DNA of 64,000 nt from Fidelibacterota bacterium. GTDB taxonomy: Bacteria; Fidelibacterota; Marinisomatia; Marinisomatales; UBA1611. The stretch is taken from NCBI GenBank assembly GCA_018658715.1, contig JABHUQ010000109.1, forward strand, positions 1-64,000, in the 5' to 3' direction. Below the pieces are notes generated by a model. That model was not told where the DNA came from. It made no database searches and saw only the letters and a list, made by a program, of their open reading frames with translations. Shown here piece by piece: positions 18,483-29,026 of the stretch. The stretch's first letter is position 1, and each line of letters opens with the position of its first letter. The position numbers were made by a program, and so were the translations under genes.

Positions 18483-19043
18483 ATGGTAGCAATTAATGAA
18501 TTTGTAAAACGTCAAGTCAAAGGCTCGGGAAAAACATATTCTGATATAATGACATTCAAAGAAATAGCTTCTCATGCCGAAGAACAAATGGAGCTAGGAT
18601 ATTATAAAGAAGGGTATAGGGATGGTGTAAGGATTGTTTCTTGTGATACATCACTGGTTCACAATTTTTACTGCCCTTTTATAAAAATTAATGAGCAGAC
18701 ACAACTAAATGCAAAGTGGATAAAACGACAGGATGGAGAAGAGCCATATATTCAAATACGTGCTTTAAATGGCGCTCCACTCCCCGCAGGAAAAGTTGAA
18801 TATATTCTCTATAGACATGATGTTTTAGTCGAAAATAATGAGCAATCTACAGATGCGGAATGGGAACTCATCAGTATACAAGCAATACCAGTAGGAATTG
18901 AACACTTTCCCATAGGACCAGTCACAATGATGCGAAATCAATTAGACTTAATTGGGGGGACAAAAGCAAATTATTTATCTGAGCAATGGGCAGAATCGGT
19001 ACGATTCTGGCAACATTATGCTGCTTTAGATTCAGGAGAGTAG
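18483..19043 (+). CDS. DUF3228-like protein, unknown function
   Basis: 186 residues, soluble, with no signal peptide. The block VEYILYRHDVL....STDAEWELISI followed by PIGPVTMMRNQL and GGTKANY resembles my recollection of the DUF3228 family, whose function is not established. It starts 2 bp after the lipoprotein hydrolase gene and is probably co-translated with it. The family assignment is from memory of conserved motifs and should be confirmed by a profile search. Confidence 0.65.
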   Translation: MVAINEFVKRQVKGSGKTYSDIMTFKEIASHAEEQMELGYYKEGYRDGVRIVSCDTSLVHNFYCPFIKINEQTQLNAKWIKRQDGEEPYIQIRALNGAPLPAGKVEYILYRHDVLVENNEQSTDAEWELISIQAIPVGIEHFPIGPVTMMRNQLDLIGGTKANYLSEQWAESVRFWQHYAALDSGE

Positions 19044-19232
19044 GTTAAAGAATAATATTTGCACTTATTAAAGTTATACTTTAAGTTAAAACACACATGA
19101 ACCAAACCACATATACCACATACCATGAAACTAAACCAAAATTCGGATTACACCGGGCTAGGACGGGAACATCCTAGTCATACCAATTTAATACAACCCC
19201 AAAACACTCGCCATTCTATCGAAAGTTTTTCG

Positions 19233-22200
19233 ATGGGGATGAAATGGGTGTTTCTATCCATCCTATTTCTTAGTATTTCTTTTGGGCAAAATATGTCTAT
19301 TAGCGGGCAGATTGTGAACGAGAAAGGAAAGAAATTTGGTATTTCTCGCATTGTTTTATATAATGGGAAAAAGCAGAAAATAGAAGAACAAACAACTTCT
19401 AGTAACGGAAAATATAAATTCAAAAAACTTGAATCAGGTGAATATACATTAAACGTATATGGTGATGGCTCATTTTCTACAACAGAAAAAGTATTTTTGA
19501 GTGGATCAAATGTAAGTAAACTATCTATTCAGCCTAAAAAGGATGCTATGCAACCGCAATTATCCATTGATTTGCAATCTGGTGGTGTTTCCCTTTCATG
19601 GACAGGTGTAGCAGGTGCATCAGGATATAAAGTGTATAGAAATAATGAATCTATAAAAGATGTGGATAACATTAGTTATTTTGATGAAGTAAAAGCTGGG
19701 GAAGTTTATTCATATACGATTGCAGCTGTAGAGTCTGATGATACTATTGGACCAAGATCCTTGACAGAATACGGTAAAGCATTATTCCCATATCCGGAAT
19801 CATTTGAATCGCTTGTAAAGAAAAATGCAGTTCTATTGTCCTGGGAAGTCGTTGATGGAGCAAGTGCCTATAATGTATATAGAGATGGTGAATTGTTAAC
19901 CACTACAACTGATAATGGTTATGATGATTATGATTTGAAATTTGAAAAACAATATTCTTATGAACTCGCATCTGTTGATTGGGTCAAAAGTGAAGGGCCA
20001 AAAACCAACAAATGGGATGTAACAACTCATCCAGAATTAAAAGCACTTAAAAAAATTAATGCAGAACCGGGAGAAAATAGTGTCATTCTTTCTTGGGAAG
20101 AACAATCTTTAGCAAAGTCCTATTTCATTTATCAAAATGGTGAAAAAATAGATTCAACTGAATCCATAACCTATACGGCAAAAACTGAAGCCGGATCTGA
20201 AAATTGTTTTAATGTAACAGTAAAGGATAAGTACGGGACAGAAGGCCCACAGACAAAACCAGCATGTGATAAGAGCCAATACTCTCCGCCTGAAGAAATA
20301 GCAGTTTCCATTAAATTTAATACCATAACACTATCTTGGGCTCTCATTGAAGGTGCGGGATCTTATAATATATATAGAGATGGAAGATGGTTGGCAGGAA
20401 CATCGAAGTCAGCTTATAAAGATATAGATCTTAAATATGGAAACACATATAAATATGAAATATCATCTTTGGCGAGTGATGGCGCAGAAGGCCCTTTATC
20501 CAATTCTGTAAATGGAGAGACACCTCCTGCGTTTGAAATTTCTGGTGTTTTAATAAATGAGGATGGTAATAGTAAAATCGAAGAAGCAAAAATATTTTTA
20601 TACACTGCTGCAGATAATAAACTAAAAGATGAATATGTTGCTGGCTCAAATGGAAAATTTAAATTTTCAAATGCAGTCATTCCTGATGATTATATTATAA
20701 AAGCATTTGGTGATGGCCACGGAAATGGTGGGAAAAATGTAACCATCAAAAATAATGATATTACTGGGTTGAATATTCCACTATCGACTGATGGTCTTAA
20801 AACTATAGTTAATATAGACCGTGGTGTCCAATCATTAACTATAAAGTGGAAAAAAATCCCACAAGCAGAAACATATAATATTTATAAAAATGATAAACTC
20901 ATTGGGACTCAAATAGAGAATATATATGTCGATCAAGTCGCACCCGGGAGTGAAGTTTGTTACATTGTTCGTGGCATTGATATGTATGATTTAGAAGGTC
21001 CAGTATCAAACAAATTATGTGAAAAGTCTTCTTATAATTATCCAGAATTAGTTCCTAATCTAGTTTCTGGTGGATTGACAGAAGAAGGAAGTGGTCGCCA
21101 TTTAAATATTTTCTGGACAGGTGTACCTGAAGTAATAAAATACAGTTTATACAAAGATAATCAAAAAATATCTACTCAAGATTCGACAGGGTATTTTGAT
21201 TCATCATTGAAATATGGGACAGAATATCAATACCAAGTTTCCTCTTATGACGGTGATGGAGACGAAGGTGTTTCATCTCCAAACACATCTGTTTTCACGC
21301 ATCCAGAAATAATAGCTCCAAATATCACTGCTCAAGGAGATGTAAACGCCATAAAAGTATCATGGCCTATGGTTGAGCATGCGATTCTATACAAAGTGTT
21401 TAGAAATGGTGGTTATTTAACGGATGTCACGCGAACCTTTTTTATTGATAATGTACCAGCTGGTTCAGAATATTGTTATACAATTTCTGCAGAAGATTCA
21501 TATGGAACAGAAGGACCTAAATCTGAAATTAAATGTGCAAAAGGAATGTATGCTCCACCAGCAACATTAAGTAGTGATATTTTAAAAAATACAATTGCCT
21601 TGAGTTGGCTATCTGTGAATGATGTTTCTGGATATCATTTATATAGGAATGATAGTTTAATTGTTGAAACAAAAGATTTATCATATTTGGAAAAAGGATT
21701 GAAATTTGATACGAGTTACGATTATAAAATCGCATCGTATGACAAAGATGGAGATGATGGCCCTTATACAAGACTTACCCTAATGACTCACGAAGAAGTC
21801 ATTGCCCCCAATTTATCGGGTAACGCTGATTTAGAATCAATTCAAATATCTTGGTCTAAACTTCCACTCAAAATTGATCATAAATATCGAATTTATAGGG
21901 ATGGTGCTATGATTAAAGAATTAATAGATACATCCTATATTGATATTGTAACTCCTGGACAATTTTATTGTTATTCAATTTCATGTGTTGATACTTATGG
22001 CACAGAAGGACCCAAATCTAATGAAGAATGTTTGAAAATTATGGTGAATTATCCAGATCAATTATCAATCGTTGGTGATGTGAAACGTGTTATTTTTAAA
22101 TGGGCAAAAATGATTGGTGCGGAATTATATCATATTTATCGAGTAGATAAAGATTCAGGAGAAAAAACATTCCTTACGAGTACAAAAGGGAATTATTACG

Positions 22201-23969
22201 AACATAAAGGTCTAGAATTTGATACAGAGTATTGCTATAGTGTTTCGTCAATTGATCAAGATAATGAAGAAGGACCTCAATCACCAACCATGTGTGATGT
22301 AGTTCTTCCTCCGCCACATTTATCATTAATTGATGTGACGTTTGTTGAAGAGTCCGGGAATGATTTATTAGATGGTCGTGAAAACGCTTTATTTATTGCA
22401 CGAATTGTAAATGATGGTAGAAGTCCTGCAAGAGAATTAAAACCATGGTTAGAACCTTTAGGTGAATCATTAACACCATCTTTGATACTGTCAGAAGTAC
22501 CTGTTTTTAAAAAACTAGATATTAATGATACATTAACTATTTCATTTCCGATTTTTGCTAAACTAAAAATTGAATCAGGAGAACGAAAATTTAATATTCG
22601 GGTGAATGAATGGTCAGGACAAGATTTAAAACCTGAGCCAGTTAATTTTACCACTTTGGCAGTTGTCCCTCCTAATATGGTTATTGCTGATTATGCCATT
22701 GACAACGAAATTGGGGCACACTACATCCCTAAAAATGAAATTGTTACATTAACTATTCGATTTCAAAATTTATCCATTGGTAAAACAGATACATCATTTT
22801 TAAGAATAAATCGTGACCCATCCTTTAGTATTATTGATCATCAAGAAGCTTATGGTTTGGGGATGATTCCAGGTGGAGAATATATTGACTTTAGTTTCAA
22901 TATATTCAGCCAAAAAGACGAATTTTCTATTTATTTTGATACATATGATTATTTTGGTGTTAAGAAAATAATCCCAATTCACCTTAAAACACTGACTCAT
23001 TATAAAGGGGCAAAAGATTTAGCCACCTATGAAGTTCCGATGGCAACATTCGTGCAACCTGGAGAAAGGGAAGTAAAGCATACTTTATTGCAAAATATTC
23101 CATCCGCAAAAACTGATCGGGATGTTGTAGGTGTTGTATTAGGTAATCAAGCATTTTGGAGTAAAAAAATACATGGGAAATCTTCTGCTAAAGAAAATGT
23201 AAAATTAGTCAGAAAATATTTTGGAGATTTACTAGGTGTAAAAGACCATATGTTGTACCCATCTCAAAGTTGGACATTTGATGATGGAATTTCAAAAGTT
23301 GATTTATATGATACGTTTGATCCTGACTTCGGGTATATTAGGAAAAAAATGGAATCAAGTCAAAAATATTCTCATTCTGACTCGATAGATTTAATCATTT
23401 ATTTCTCAGGTGAAGGGACAACTATTGATGGAGAAAAATGTCTAATTCCATTAGATGCGGATCAATATAGAATAAGTTCATTTTATCCAGTTTCACAACT
23501 GTATGCTTCCTTAAATGAGTTGAAGAAATTGGAATATGTTGGAAATATTACTCTATTTATGGACATAGATTTTAATAATCCATCCTTTAAATCAAATAAT
23601 ATGTTAACAATAGAAAATTCTGAAATTGATGAGACTCTTATTCCGGATAGTTTAATAGTTCTTTTCCCTGAGCAACAATTACCAGATGAATTGCTACCTC
23701 CAAAAGGAATTACAGCTTTTTACGCTTCCAATATTTTTCAAAAATCCTACAATCATGTAGATGAGAATAATGGACTATTTACCTATTATCTATTGAAAGG
23801 ATTAAAAGGTGAAGCAGATAATGGAGATAAAGTTGTTACAGTTGAAGAATTATATACATATATCGCAAAAAATGTCTATGATACTACAGCCATCTTGTAC
23901 GGCTCTAATCATCAGGTACCATTATTATTTGCTGGTAATCCGAATCAAGTATTATTTAGATTCCCATAA
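19233..23969 (+). CDS. Giant secreted Fn3-repeat protein with inactive caspase-like C-terminal domain
   Basis: I start at 19233 (MGMKWVFLSILFLSISFGQ), which gives a proper signal peptide; an in-frame ATG at 19125 would add 36 polar residues before it. The 1578-residue protein runs in this order: carboxypeptidase-regulatory-like domain, four Fn3 domains, a second regulatory-like domain, six Fn3 domains, two CARDB-like domains, then a caspase-like (C14) domain from about residue 1297 (VVGVVLGNQAF). The usual His motif SGHG reads SGEG (about 1389) and the Cys strand (D.C) reads FMDIDF (about 1442), so both catalytic residues are missing. A Ca-binding-like loop (ADNGDKVVTVEEL), common at the end of bacterial caspase homologues, remains. 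A paralogue follows. Confidence 0.85.
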   Translation: MGMKWVFLSILFLSISFGQNMSISGQIVNEKGKKFGISRIVLYNGKKQKIEEQTTSSNGKYKFKKLESGEYTLNVYGDGSFSTTEKVFLSGSNVSKLSIQPKKDAMQPQLSIDLQSGGVSLSWTGVAGASGYKVYRNNESIKDVDNISYFDEVKAGEVYSYTIAAVESDDTIGPRSLTEYGKALFPYPESFESLVKKNAVLLSWEVVDGASAYNVYRDGELLTTTTDNGYDDYDLKFEKQYSYELASVDWVKSEGPKTNKWDVTTHPELKALKKINAEPGENSVILSWEEQSLAKSYFIYQNGEKIDSTESITYTAKTEAGSENCFNVTVKDKYGTEGPQTKPACDKSQYSPPEEIAVSIKFNTITLSWALIEGAGSYNIYRDGRWLAGTSKSAYKDIDLKYGNTYKYEISSLASDGAEGPLSNSVNGETPPAFEISGVLINEDGNSKIEEAKIFLYTAADNKLKDEYVAGSNGKFKFSNAVIPDDYIIKAFGDGHGNGGKNVTIKNNDITGLNIPLSTDGLKTIVNIDRGVQSLTIKWKKIPQAETYNIYKNDKLIGTQIENIYVDQVAPGSEVCYIVRGIDMYDLEGPVSNKLCEKSSYNYPELVPNLVSGGLTEEGSGRHLNIFWTGVPEVIKYSLYKDNQKISTQDSTGYFDSSLKYGTEYQYQVSSYDGDGDEGVSSPNTSVFTHPEIIAPNITAQGDVNAIKVSWPMVEHAILYKVFRNGGYLTDVTRTFFIDNVPAGSEYCYTISAEDSYGTEGPKSEIKCAKGMYAPPATLSSDILKNTIALSWLSVNDVSGYHLYRNDSLIVETKDLSYLEKGLKFDTSYDYKIASYDKDGDDGPYTRLTLMTHEEVIAPNLSGNADLESIQISWSKLPLKIDHKYRIYRDGAMIKELIDTSYIDIVTPGQFYCYSISCVDTYGTEGPKSNEECLKIMVNYPDQLSIVGDVKRVIFKWAKMIGAELYHIYRVDKDSGEKTFLTSTKGNYYEHKGLEFDTEYCYSVSSIDQDNEEGPQSPTMCDVVLPPPHLSLIDVTFVEESGNDLLDGRENALFIARIVNDGRSPARELKPWLEPLGESLTPSLILSEVPVFKKLDINDTLTISFPIFAKLKIESGERKFNIRVNEWSGQDLKPEPVNFTTLAVVPPNMVIADYAIDNEIGAHYIPKNEIVTLTIRFQNLSIGKTDTSFLRINRDPSFSIIDHQEAYGLGMIPGGEYIDFSFNIFSQKDEFSIYFDTYDYFGVKKIIPIHLKTLTHYKGAKDLATYEVPMATFVQPGEREVKHTLLQNIPSAKTDRDVVGVVLGNQAFWSKKIHGKSSAKENVKLVRKYFGDLLGVKDHMLYPSQSWTFDDGISKVDLYDTFDPDFGYIRKKMESSQKYSHSDSIDLIIYFSGEGTTIDGEKCLIPLDADQYRISSFYPVSQLYASLNELKKLEYVGNITLFMDIDFNNPSFKSNNMLTIENSEIDETLIPDSLIVLFPEQQLPDELLPPKGITAFYASNIFQKSYNHVDENNGLFTYYLLKGLKGEADNGDKVVTVEELYTYIAKNVYDTTAILYGSNHQVPLLFAGNPNQVLFRFP

Positions 23970-24171
23970 TAAAGTAAGGTCCAAAATAAATGGATACCTG
24001 ATAATTATGTATCTTAATTCTGAATCTTTTAAAGAAAATATGCGAACGAAATTTCAGGTATGACAAATGTTTTATCATTGGGGTATAATCTAACGTTTTG
24101 GACAGATGTATCTATAAAAAAGTGTTAATATAATCCTGTTTCTTTATTTTTCAGGTTCAATTAATTTCAAC

Positions 24172-27100
24172 ATGATGGTAAAGAAACTCTTAATAACCTT
24201 TATTCTCTTTTCGGTGGCATTTGGCCAAGCAGTATCCATATCTGGGTTTGTATTAAGTGAAAAGGGTAAAGGAATAAAAAAAGCAATTGTAACATTAAAA
24301 TCACTGGATGGTGATGAAGTAGTAAACACTAAGTCAGATAAAAAAGGTGCTTTTAAGTTAGAAAATATTAGTCCAGCAAAATACATTCTAACGGCAAAGC
24401 ATAAAAAATCTGGCGAATTTCAAGTTCAGTTAGAACCGAATGAAAATGGTAACACTGATTTAGTCGATTTAGAATTAACCCTATCAAAAGAAGAAATAGA
24501 ATTAACTATTATTTCATTCGGGGTAATGGATGAACCGATTGCTGGTGAAATAGAAACTATTAGTCAAAATTCAATTACTTTTTCAGGCACAGTGGTAAAT
24601 GAAAAAGGGAAGGGACTCAAAGAAGTAACACTTTCATTTGTTGATGAAAATGGTGATACTATTTTTGAATCTAAAACAACTAGAAAAGGAGAATTTTCTT
24701 TTCCTGATTTGGTACCAAAAATTTATACCTTGATTGCATATCACAAAGAATTGGGAACATTTAAACGGAAATTTATAGAATCCAAGAATGGATATAGCCC
24801 TATTGATGATTTTAAAATATCTTTGCCTGATACAACGGATATTTTATGGATTTATACCTTTTTTGGAGAAGGTCCTTTATCAGAAGATCCAACACTTACT
24901 ATTCCAGCACCTAAAACAAAATCTAAAATTGGGGAAATCATCATTGAATGGGCTGAATCACCTTATGCAGATATTTATGAATTATACGAAAATGATCAAT
25001 TAATCTATGAAGGTGAATCCCCTCGGTATATGACCAAAGCTATTTCGGGTGTAACGCATTGTTTCAAAGTACGTGTTAAAGGTAAAGATGGATTGTTTGG
25101 TCCATTTACAGATGAAACGTGTGGGAATAGTTCTATTTCTACTCCTATGAATTTGGCTTCTACCGATTCGCAAAATACAATTTCATTACAATGGTTACCA
25201 ACTGAAGGTGCTATTTCTTACAATATTTACAGAGATGATAAATTATTATCAAATCAGTCACATAATCGTTTTAAGGATCAAAATCTGTTATATGGTACTC
25301 TATACCAATATAGGATATCTGCGATTGATAATTTTGGGACAGAAGGATTGTTATCCCACCCTGTTCAAAGTAAAACTCGTGAATTAATTCAAGCACCAAT
25401 CTTATCATCACTTGAAAGTGCTGATGCCATTGTACTTATTTGGAATGAAGTAGAGCATTCATCCAAATATGCTATTTATAGAGATGGGATTCCTGGTATA
25501 AAAACAACTAAAACTACTTTTATAGATTCAACACAAGCTGGCAGTAGCTTTTGTTATGAAGTAACTGCTATTGATAGTTTTCAATTGGAAAGTATCGTTT
25601 CAAATCGTCACTGCGGCAAAGTGCAGGTGAAGGCACCGAGCACTCTATCTGTTGTAGGAGATGCCAAATCAATTCATCTTTCATGGGATACAGTTGAAGG
25701 CTCAAAATCCTATCAAATATATAAAAAATGGCCTGGTGGTGATTTTGATTTACTGTCTCAATCAAAGATGACTCATTTTAGAGATCCTGAATTAGGATAT
25801 GATGATTCTTTATGTTATGCTATTTCTAGTATAGATCAAGATGGAGTTGAAAGTGATTTGTCAAACCAAATGTGTGCTTCAACATTAGAACCTCCTGAAT
25901 TAACTATTTTAGGATTTGAATTGGTAGAACCATCAAAAAATGGTGCTTTAGATGCACGTGAAGATGGGAAAATGAGATTTTCAATTCAAAATATTGGTGA
26001 AAGTCCCGCACACGAAATTACATTAATCGTTTATCCTGATGCCCCAAAAATATTTGCCTTAAATATGGATACAGTTTTGGTTTTTGATACCTTGAATTCG
26101 GATGAAATAAAACATGTTGATTTGGATGTGTCTGCAAAATTAAAAATAGGAACTGCCGAAAGATCATTCTCATTATATGCGACAGAAAAAGATGGCTACC
26201 ACTTAAAAGAACCCCACCCATTCTCATTTCAAACGGTTGCTGTAGTTCCACCTAAAATTTTACTATCTGATTTTGCAATATCGAATGAATTTGGCGTCCA
26301 CTACATTCCAAAAAATGAAGTGGTAACACTCACCGGTCGTATTCAAAATGTTGGTGAAGGGTTAACGGAAAACGTTAAATTGAAATTTTTAGAAAATCAG
26401 TCTTATTCTATGACTGATTTCAATAGTGATATTCTGTTAGATGAATTAAAGCCGGGTGCTTATTCTGACTTTACCATCGAATTTTCCAGTGTGCGAGACC
26501 ATTTTTCTATTCCAATTAAATCTACTGATTACCTGGGTATTGAACGCGAGCATATGATTGAATTAGAATTGATGAAACATTATCGTGGTCCAAAAGAATT
26601 AACATCATATCCAATCGGGACAATGGTTGTTGATCCATACCCAGAAGAAATGAGTGATGTAGATATTGAAAACCATATTCCAATTGGGAAAAGGAATTCA
26701 AATGCATTAGCCATTGTATTTGGAATAGAATCTTATGATAACCCAACACTTCCAAAAGTTCAATTTGCAAACCGTGATGTCAAATTTATGAGAGCCTATC
26801 TTCAAAATACATTTGGTATGGACGACTATCAGGTTATTCCTTCTAAAATATGGCATATGGAAAGCGGGCCTACATTAGACGATTTAAATGCCACGTTGGA
26901 TCCACATCAAGGTGATTTGCGGCATCGTATTGTAACGAGTAATAAGTATTCGGGTGTTGAATCTTTAGATATTTACATTTATTTCAATGGACTAGGAAAA
27001 CATTCAAATGGGAAACCTTTTTTATTGCCCAAAGATGCTAATCCTGACAGAGATGTATCTCAATATGGGTTAGAAGAATTTTTAAGTCATTTATCCATGG

Positions 27101-27462
27101 TTTCTGTATTAAATACGGTTCGATCAATTACTGTTATGTTAGATATAAAATGGGTGAATAAACCCGATGAATCCAGTAGCGAATGGGAATTTCCATATTT
27201 ATCTGAAAAAGTAACTGTTTTAGCAAGTTCCCAGGTTAATGGAAATTCAGACTATTATACAGACATGAACCATAGTTATTTCACATATACTGCATTGAAA
27301 GGTTTAAGTGGTGCAGCAGATGATGGTGATGGGGAAATTAGTATTTCTGAATTTTCGAGCTATATACAACAATCAATGTCTAAATTAAATCCAACCCAAA
27401 AACCCCACATTATTAGTGTAGATAATGACCGTATTATTGTTGAATATTATGGTGTCGAATAA
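24172..27462 (+). CDS. Secreted Fn3-repeat protein with inactive caspase-like C-terminal domain (paralogue)
   Basis: 1096 residues: a signal peptide ending VAFGQ, two carboxypeptidase-regulatory-like domains (SISGFVLSEKGKG and TFSGTVVNEKGKG), four Fn3 domains, two CARDB-like domains (ILGFELVEPSKNGALDARED; ILLSDFAISNEFGVHYIPKN), then a caspase-like fold starting near 845 (ALAIVFGIESYDN, LPKVQFANRDVKFMRAYL). The His motif reads FNGLG (about 938) and the Cys strand reads VMLDIKW (about 987), so neither catalytic residue is present. The C-terminal EF-like loop AADDGDGEISISEF is intact. It shares order and many motifs with the gene 200 bp upstream but with fewer Fn3 units. The likely role is a secreted scaffold or binding protein; the export route is not evident. 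Confidence 0.85.
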   Translation: MMVKKLLITFILFSVAFGQAVSISGFVLSEKGKGIKKAIVTLKSLDGDEVVNTKSDKKGAFKLENISPAKYILTAKHKKSGEFQVQLEPNENGNTDLVDLELTLSKEEIELTIISFGVMDEPIAGEIETISQNSITFSGTVVNEKGKGLKEVTLSFVDENGDTIFESKTTRKGEFSFPDLVPKIYTLIAYHKELGTFKRKFIESKNGYSPIDDFKISLPDTTDILWIYTFFGEGPLSEDPTLTIPAPKTKSKIGEIIIEWAESPYADIYELYENDQLIYEGESPRYMTKAISGVTHCFKVRVKGKDGLFGPFTDETCGNSSISTPMNLASTDSQNTISLQWLPTEGAISYNIYRDDKLLSNQSHNRFKDQNLLYGTLYQYRISAIDNFGTEGLLSHPVQSKTRELIQAPILSSLESADAIVLIWNEVEHSSKYAIYRDGIPGIKTTKTTFIDSTQAGSSFCYEVTAIDSFQLESIVSNRHCGKVQVKAPSTLSVVGDAKSIHLSWDTVEGSKSYQIYKKWPGGDFDLLSQSKMTHFRDPELGYDDSLCYAISSIDQDGVESDLSNQMCASTLEPPELTILGFELVEPSKNGALDAREDGKMRFSIQNIGESPAHEITLIVYPDAPKIFALNMDTVLVFDTLNSDEIKHVDLDVSAKLKIGTAERSFSLYATEKDGYHLKEPHPFSFQTVAVVPPKILLSDFAISNEFGVHYIPKNEVVTLTGRIQNVGEGLTENVKLKFLENQSYSMTDFNSDILLDELKPGAYSDFTIEFSSVRDHFSIPIKSTDYLGIEREHMIELELMKHYRGPKELTSYPIGTMVVDPYPEEMSDVDIENHIPIGKRNSNALAIVFGIESYDNPTLPKVQFANRDVKFMRAYLQNTFGMDDYQVIPSKIWHMESGPTLDDLNATLDPHQGDLRHRIVTSNKYSGVESLDIYIYFNGLGKHSNGKPFLLPKDANPDRDVSQYGLEEFLSHLSMVSVLNTVRSITVMLDIKWVNKPDESSSEWEFPYLSEKVTVLASSQVNGNSDYYTDMNHSYFTYTALKGLSGAADDGDGEISISEFSSYIQQSMSKLNPTQKPHIISVDNDRIIVEYYGVE

Positions 27463-27492
27463 TAGATTAATTATTCAACGGTAACCCTTATA

Positions 27493-28011
27493 ATGAAACA
27501 AATATTATCAACTATTATTCTCATAGGTATGGCTGTTTCAATATTTGTATGGAAAGAATTTGATCGTATCAACCAGAAAGATTATCAACTACAACAAATT
27601 GCTGAACATAAGCTCAAGGAGAAGCAAGAATTGGATCAAGTCGATGCATTACGGCAAAAGGATATAGAGAGTAAAAGTAAGCATCGTGTCCATGTCTTAC
27701 ATGATAGCCATCCAGAAACAAACACCTATGCTATTATATTAGATGCAACTGGATCACGTGACCCAGACCCAGGAGATGAATTAACATATGAGTGGATTCA
27801 AACTTCAGGGAATCCTGTAGAATTAAAACCACATGTAAAGGCTCCAATTATTTCATTTGAAGGATCTCCAGGAGAATATGTTTTTGAATTGATAATTACA
27901 GATAATTATGGAGCTACAACTAGAAAAGAAAAAAGTGTAATAATAAATCCAGAACCAAATCAAAGCCCAGTTGCAGATATTAAGGTAAGAAAAGGCAAAG
28001 GGACTATTTAA
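27493..28011 (+). CDS. Membrane-anchored PKD/K319-like domain protein
   Basis: 172 residues. An N-terminal hydrophobic helix (ILSTIILIGMAVSIFVW) is followed by a charged, probably coiled-coil stretch rich in Lys, Glu and Gln (about 25-65). A PKD-type Ig domain comes next (about 75-155), with LDATGSRDPDPGDELTYEW, GEYVFELIITDNYG and a short basic tail. The likely topology is a single-pass anchor with the domain outside. It lies 30 bp after the second pseudo-caspase gene and 6 bp before glucokinase, so it may be co-transcribed with the former. Function is probably structural or protein-binding. Confidence 0.75.
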   Translation: MKQILSTIILIGMAVSIFVWKEFDRINQKDYQLQQIAEHKLKEKQELDQVDALRQKDIESKSKHRVHVLHDSHPETNTYAIILDATGSRDPDPGDELTYEWIQTSGNPVELKPHVKAPIISFEGSPGEYVFELIITDNYGATTRKEKSVIINPEPNQSPVADIKVRKGKGTI

Positions 28012-28017
28012 TATATT

Positions 28018-29001
28018 ATGGAGAATTATTCTAAAGATTGTGTTGTTGGTATAGATATAGGTGGCACAAACACTAAATATGGTATCGTAAATAGAAGTGG
28101 AAAAATTCTATTGTCTAGAAGTATCCCAACAAAAGGTCACCTACCATTTTCAGATTTTCTATCTCGGTCAACATCAGAGATAAAACAACACATTAATAAT
28201 TTAGATTCATCCTATGAATGTTTAGCAGTAGGAATGGGAGTACCAGATGGAAATTTCCTAAACGGTATGATGCATGACCCACCTAATTTTTCTTGGTCAA
28301 ATGTTCCAATTGCATCTTTATTCTCTGAATTATTTGAATGTCCAGTTGTTATAACGAATGATGCAAATGCAGCTGCCATGGGAGAAGCACGTTATGGTGT
28401 TGCGCAAAAATATGATCATTTCATTGAAATAACATTAGGCACTGGATTAGGGAGTGGCCTCTATGTAGATGGTTCAGTTGTTTTGGGGCATTCTGGCCAT
28501 GCAGGTGAGATGGGACATATTATTGTTGAACAAGGTGGACGACAATGTGAGTGTGGACTATCTGGATGCTTAGAAATGTATGTCTCCAATAAAGGAATTA
28601 TGGAAACAATAAAAGAATGTTTAATTCGTCATCCTGAGTCATCTCTGAATGGAATTATTTTCGGAGATCTAAATGGTAAACATATCGATGATGCCTTTGA
28701 TAACAGTGATAAAGCAGCAGTTGAATGTTATCAATATACAGGTGAAATGCTGGGGAAAGGATTGGCTACAGCCGTCTCAATATTAAGTCCTGAAGCATTC
28801 ATTTTCTATGGTGGCTTTAGTAATGCTGGTGAGCGTCTTTTGGCATCTACTAAAAATTCAATGAATAAACATTTAATGGATGTATTTAAAGGAACCGTAA
28901 CTCTCAAGGTTTCTAATATGAAAGAAGGAACAGGAGCAATTCTAGGTGCAACCGCATTAGCTTGGGATGTGGCTGACGATAGAATTAAACTCAATTACTA
29001 A
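28018..29001 (+). CDS. glk: ROK family glucokinase
   Basis: Phosphorylates glucose, or a related hexose, with ATP at the entry of glycolysis. The 327-residue protein has the N-terminal phosphate loop VVGIDIGGTNTKYGIV, the sugar-binding block TNDANAAAMGEARYG, the catalytic region LGTGLGSGLYVDG, and the ROK zinc site with the His in GHAGEMGHI and the cysteines in CECGLSGCLE. It is not a repressor, as no helix-turn-helix precedes the kinase. A bidirectional terminator follows at 29027. Other glycolytic genes (pgk, tpiA) lie 5-6 kb downstream. The sugar specificity (glucose versus N-acetylated sugars) cannot be settled from the sequence. Confidence 0.85.
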   Translation: MENYSKDCVVGIDIGGTNTKYGIVNRSGKILLSRSIPTKGHLPFSDFLSRSTSEIKQHINNLDSSYECLAVGMGVPDGNFLNGMMHDPPNFSWSNVPIASLFSELFECPVVITNDANAAAMGEARYGVAQKYDHFIEITLGTGLGSGLYVDGSVVLGHSGHAGEMGHIIVEQGGRQCECGLSGCLEMYVSNKGIMETIKECLIRHPESSLNGIIFGDLNGKHIDDAFDNSDKAAVECYQYTGEMLGKGLATAVSILSPEAFIFYGGFSNAGERLLASTKNSMNKHLMDVFKGTVTLKVSNMKEGTGAILGATALAWDVADDRIKLNY

Positions 29002-29026
29002 AATTAAGTAAATAAAATCAACAAAT

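Noticed and set aside
19125..19232. Upstream start for the first pseudo-caspase protein
   Set aside because: It would put 36 polar residues ahead of a normal signal peptide; the ATG at 19233 is a better fit.
22277..22654. Antisense frame of 125 codons inside the giant Fn3 gene
   Set aside because: It lies wholly within a well-supported coding region on the other strand, has no recognisable motif, and similar shadows occur throughout the window (for example 40938-41495, 35603-35830).
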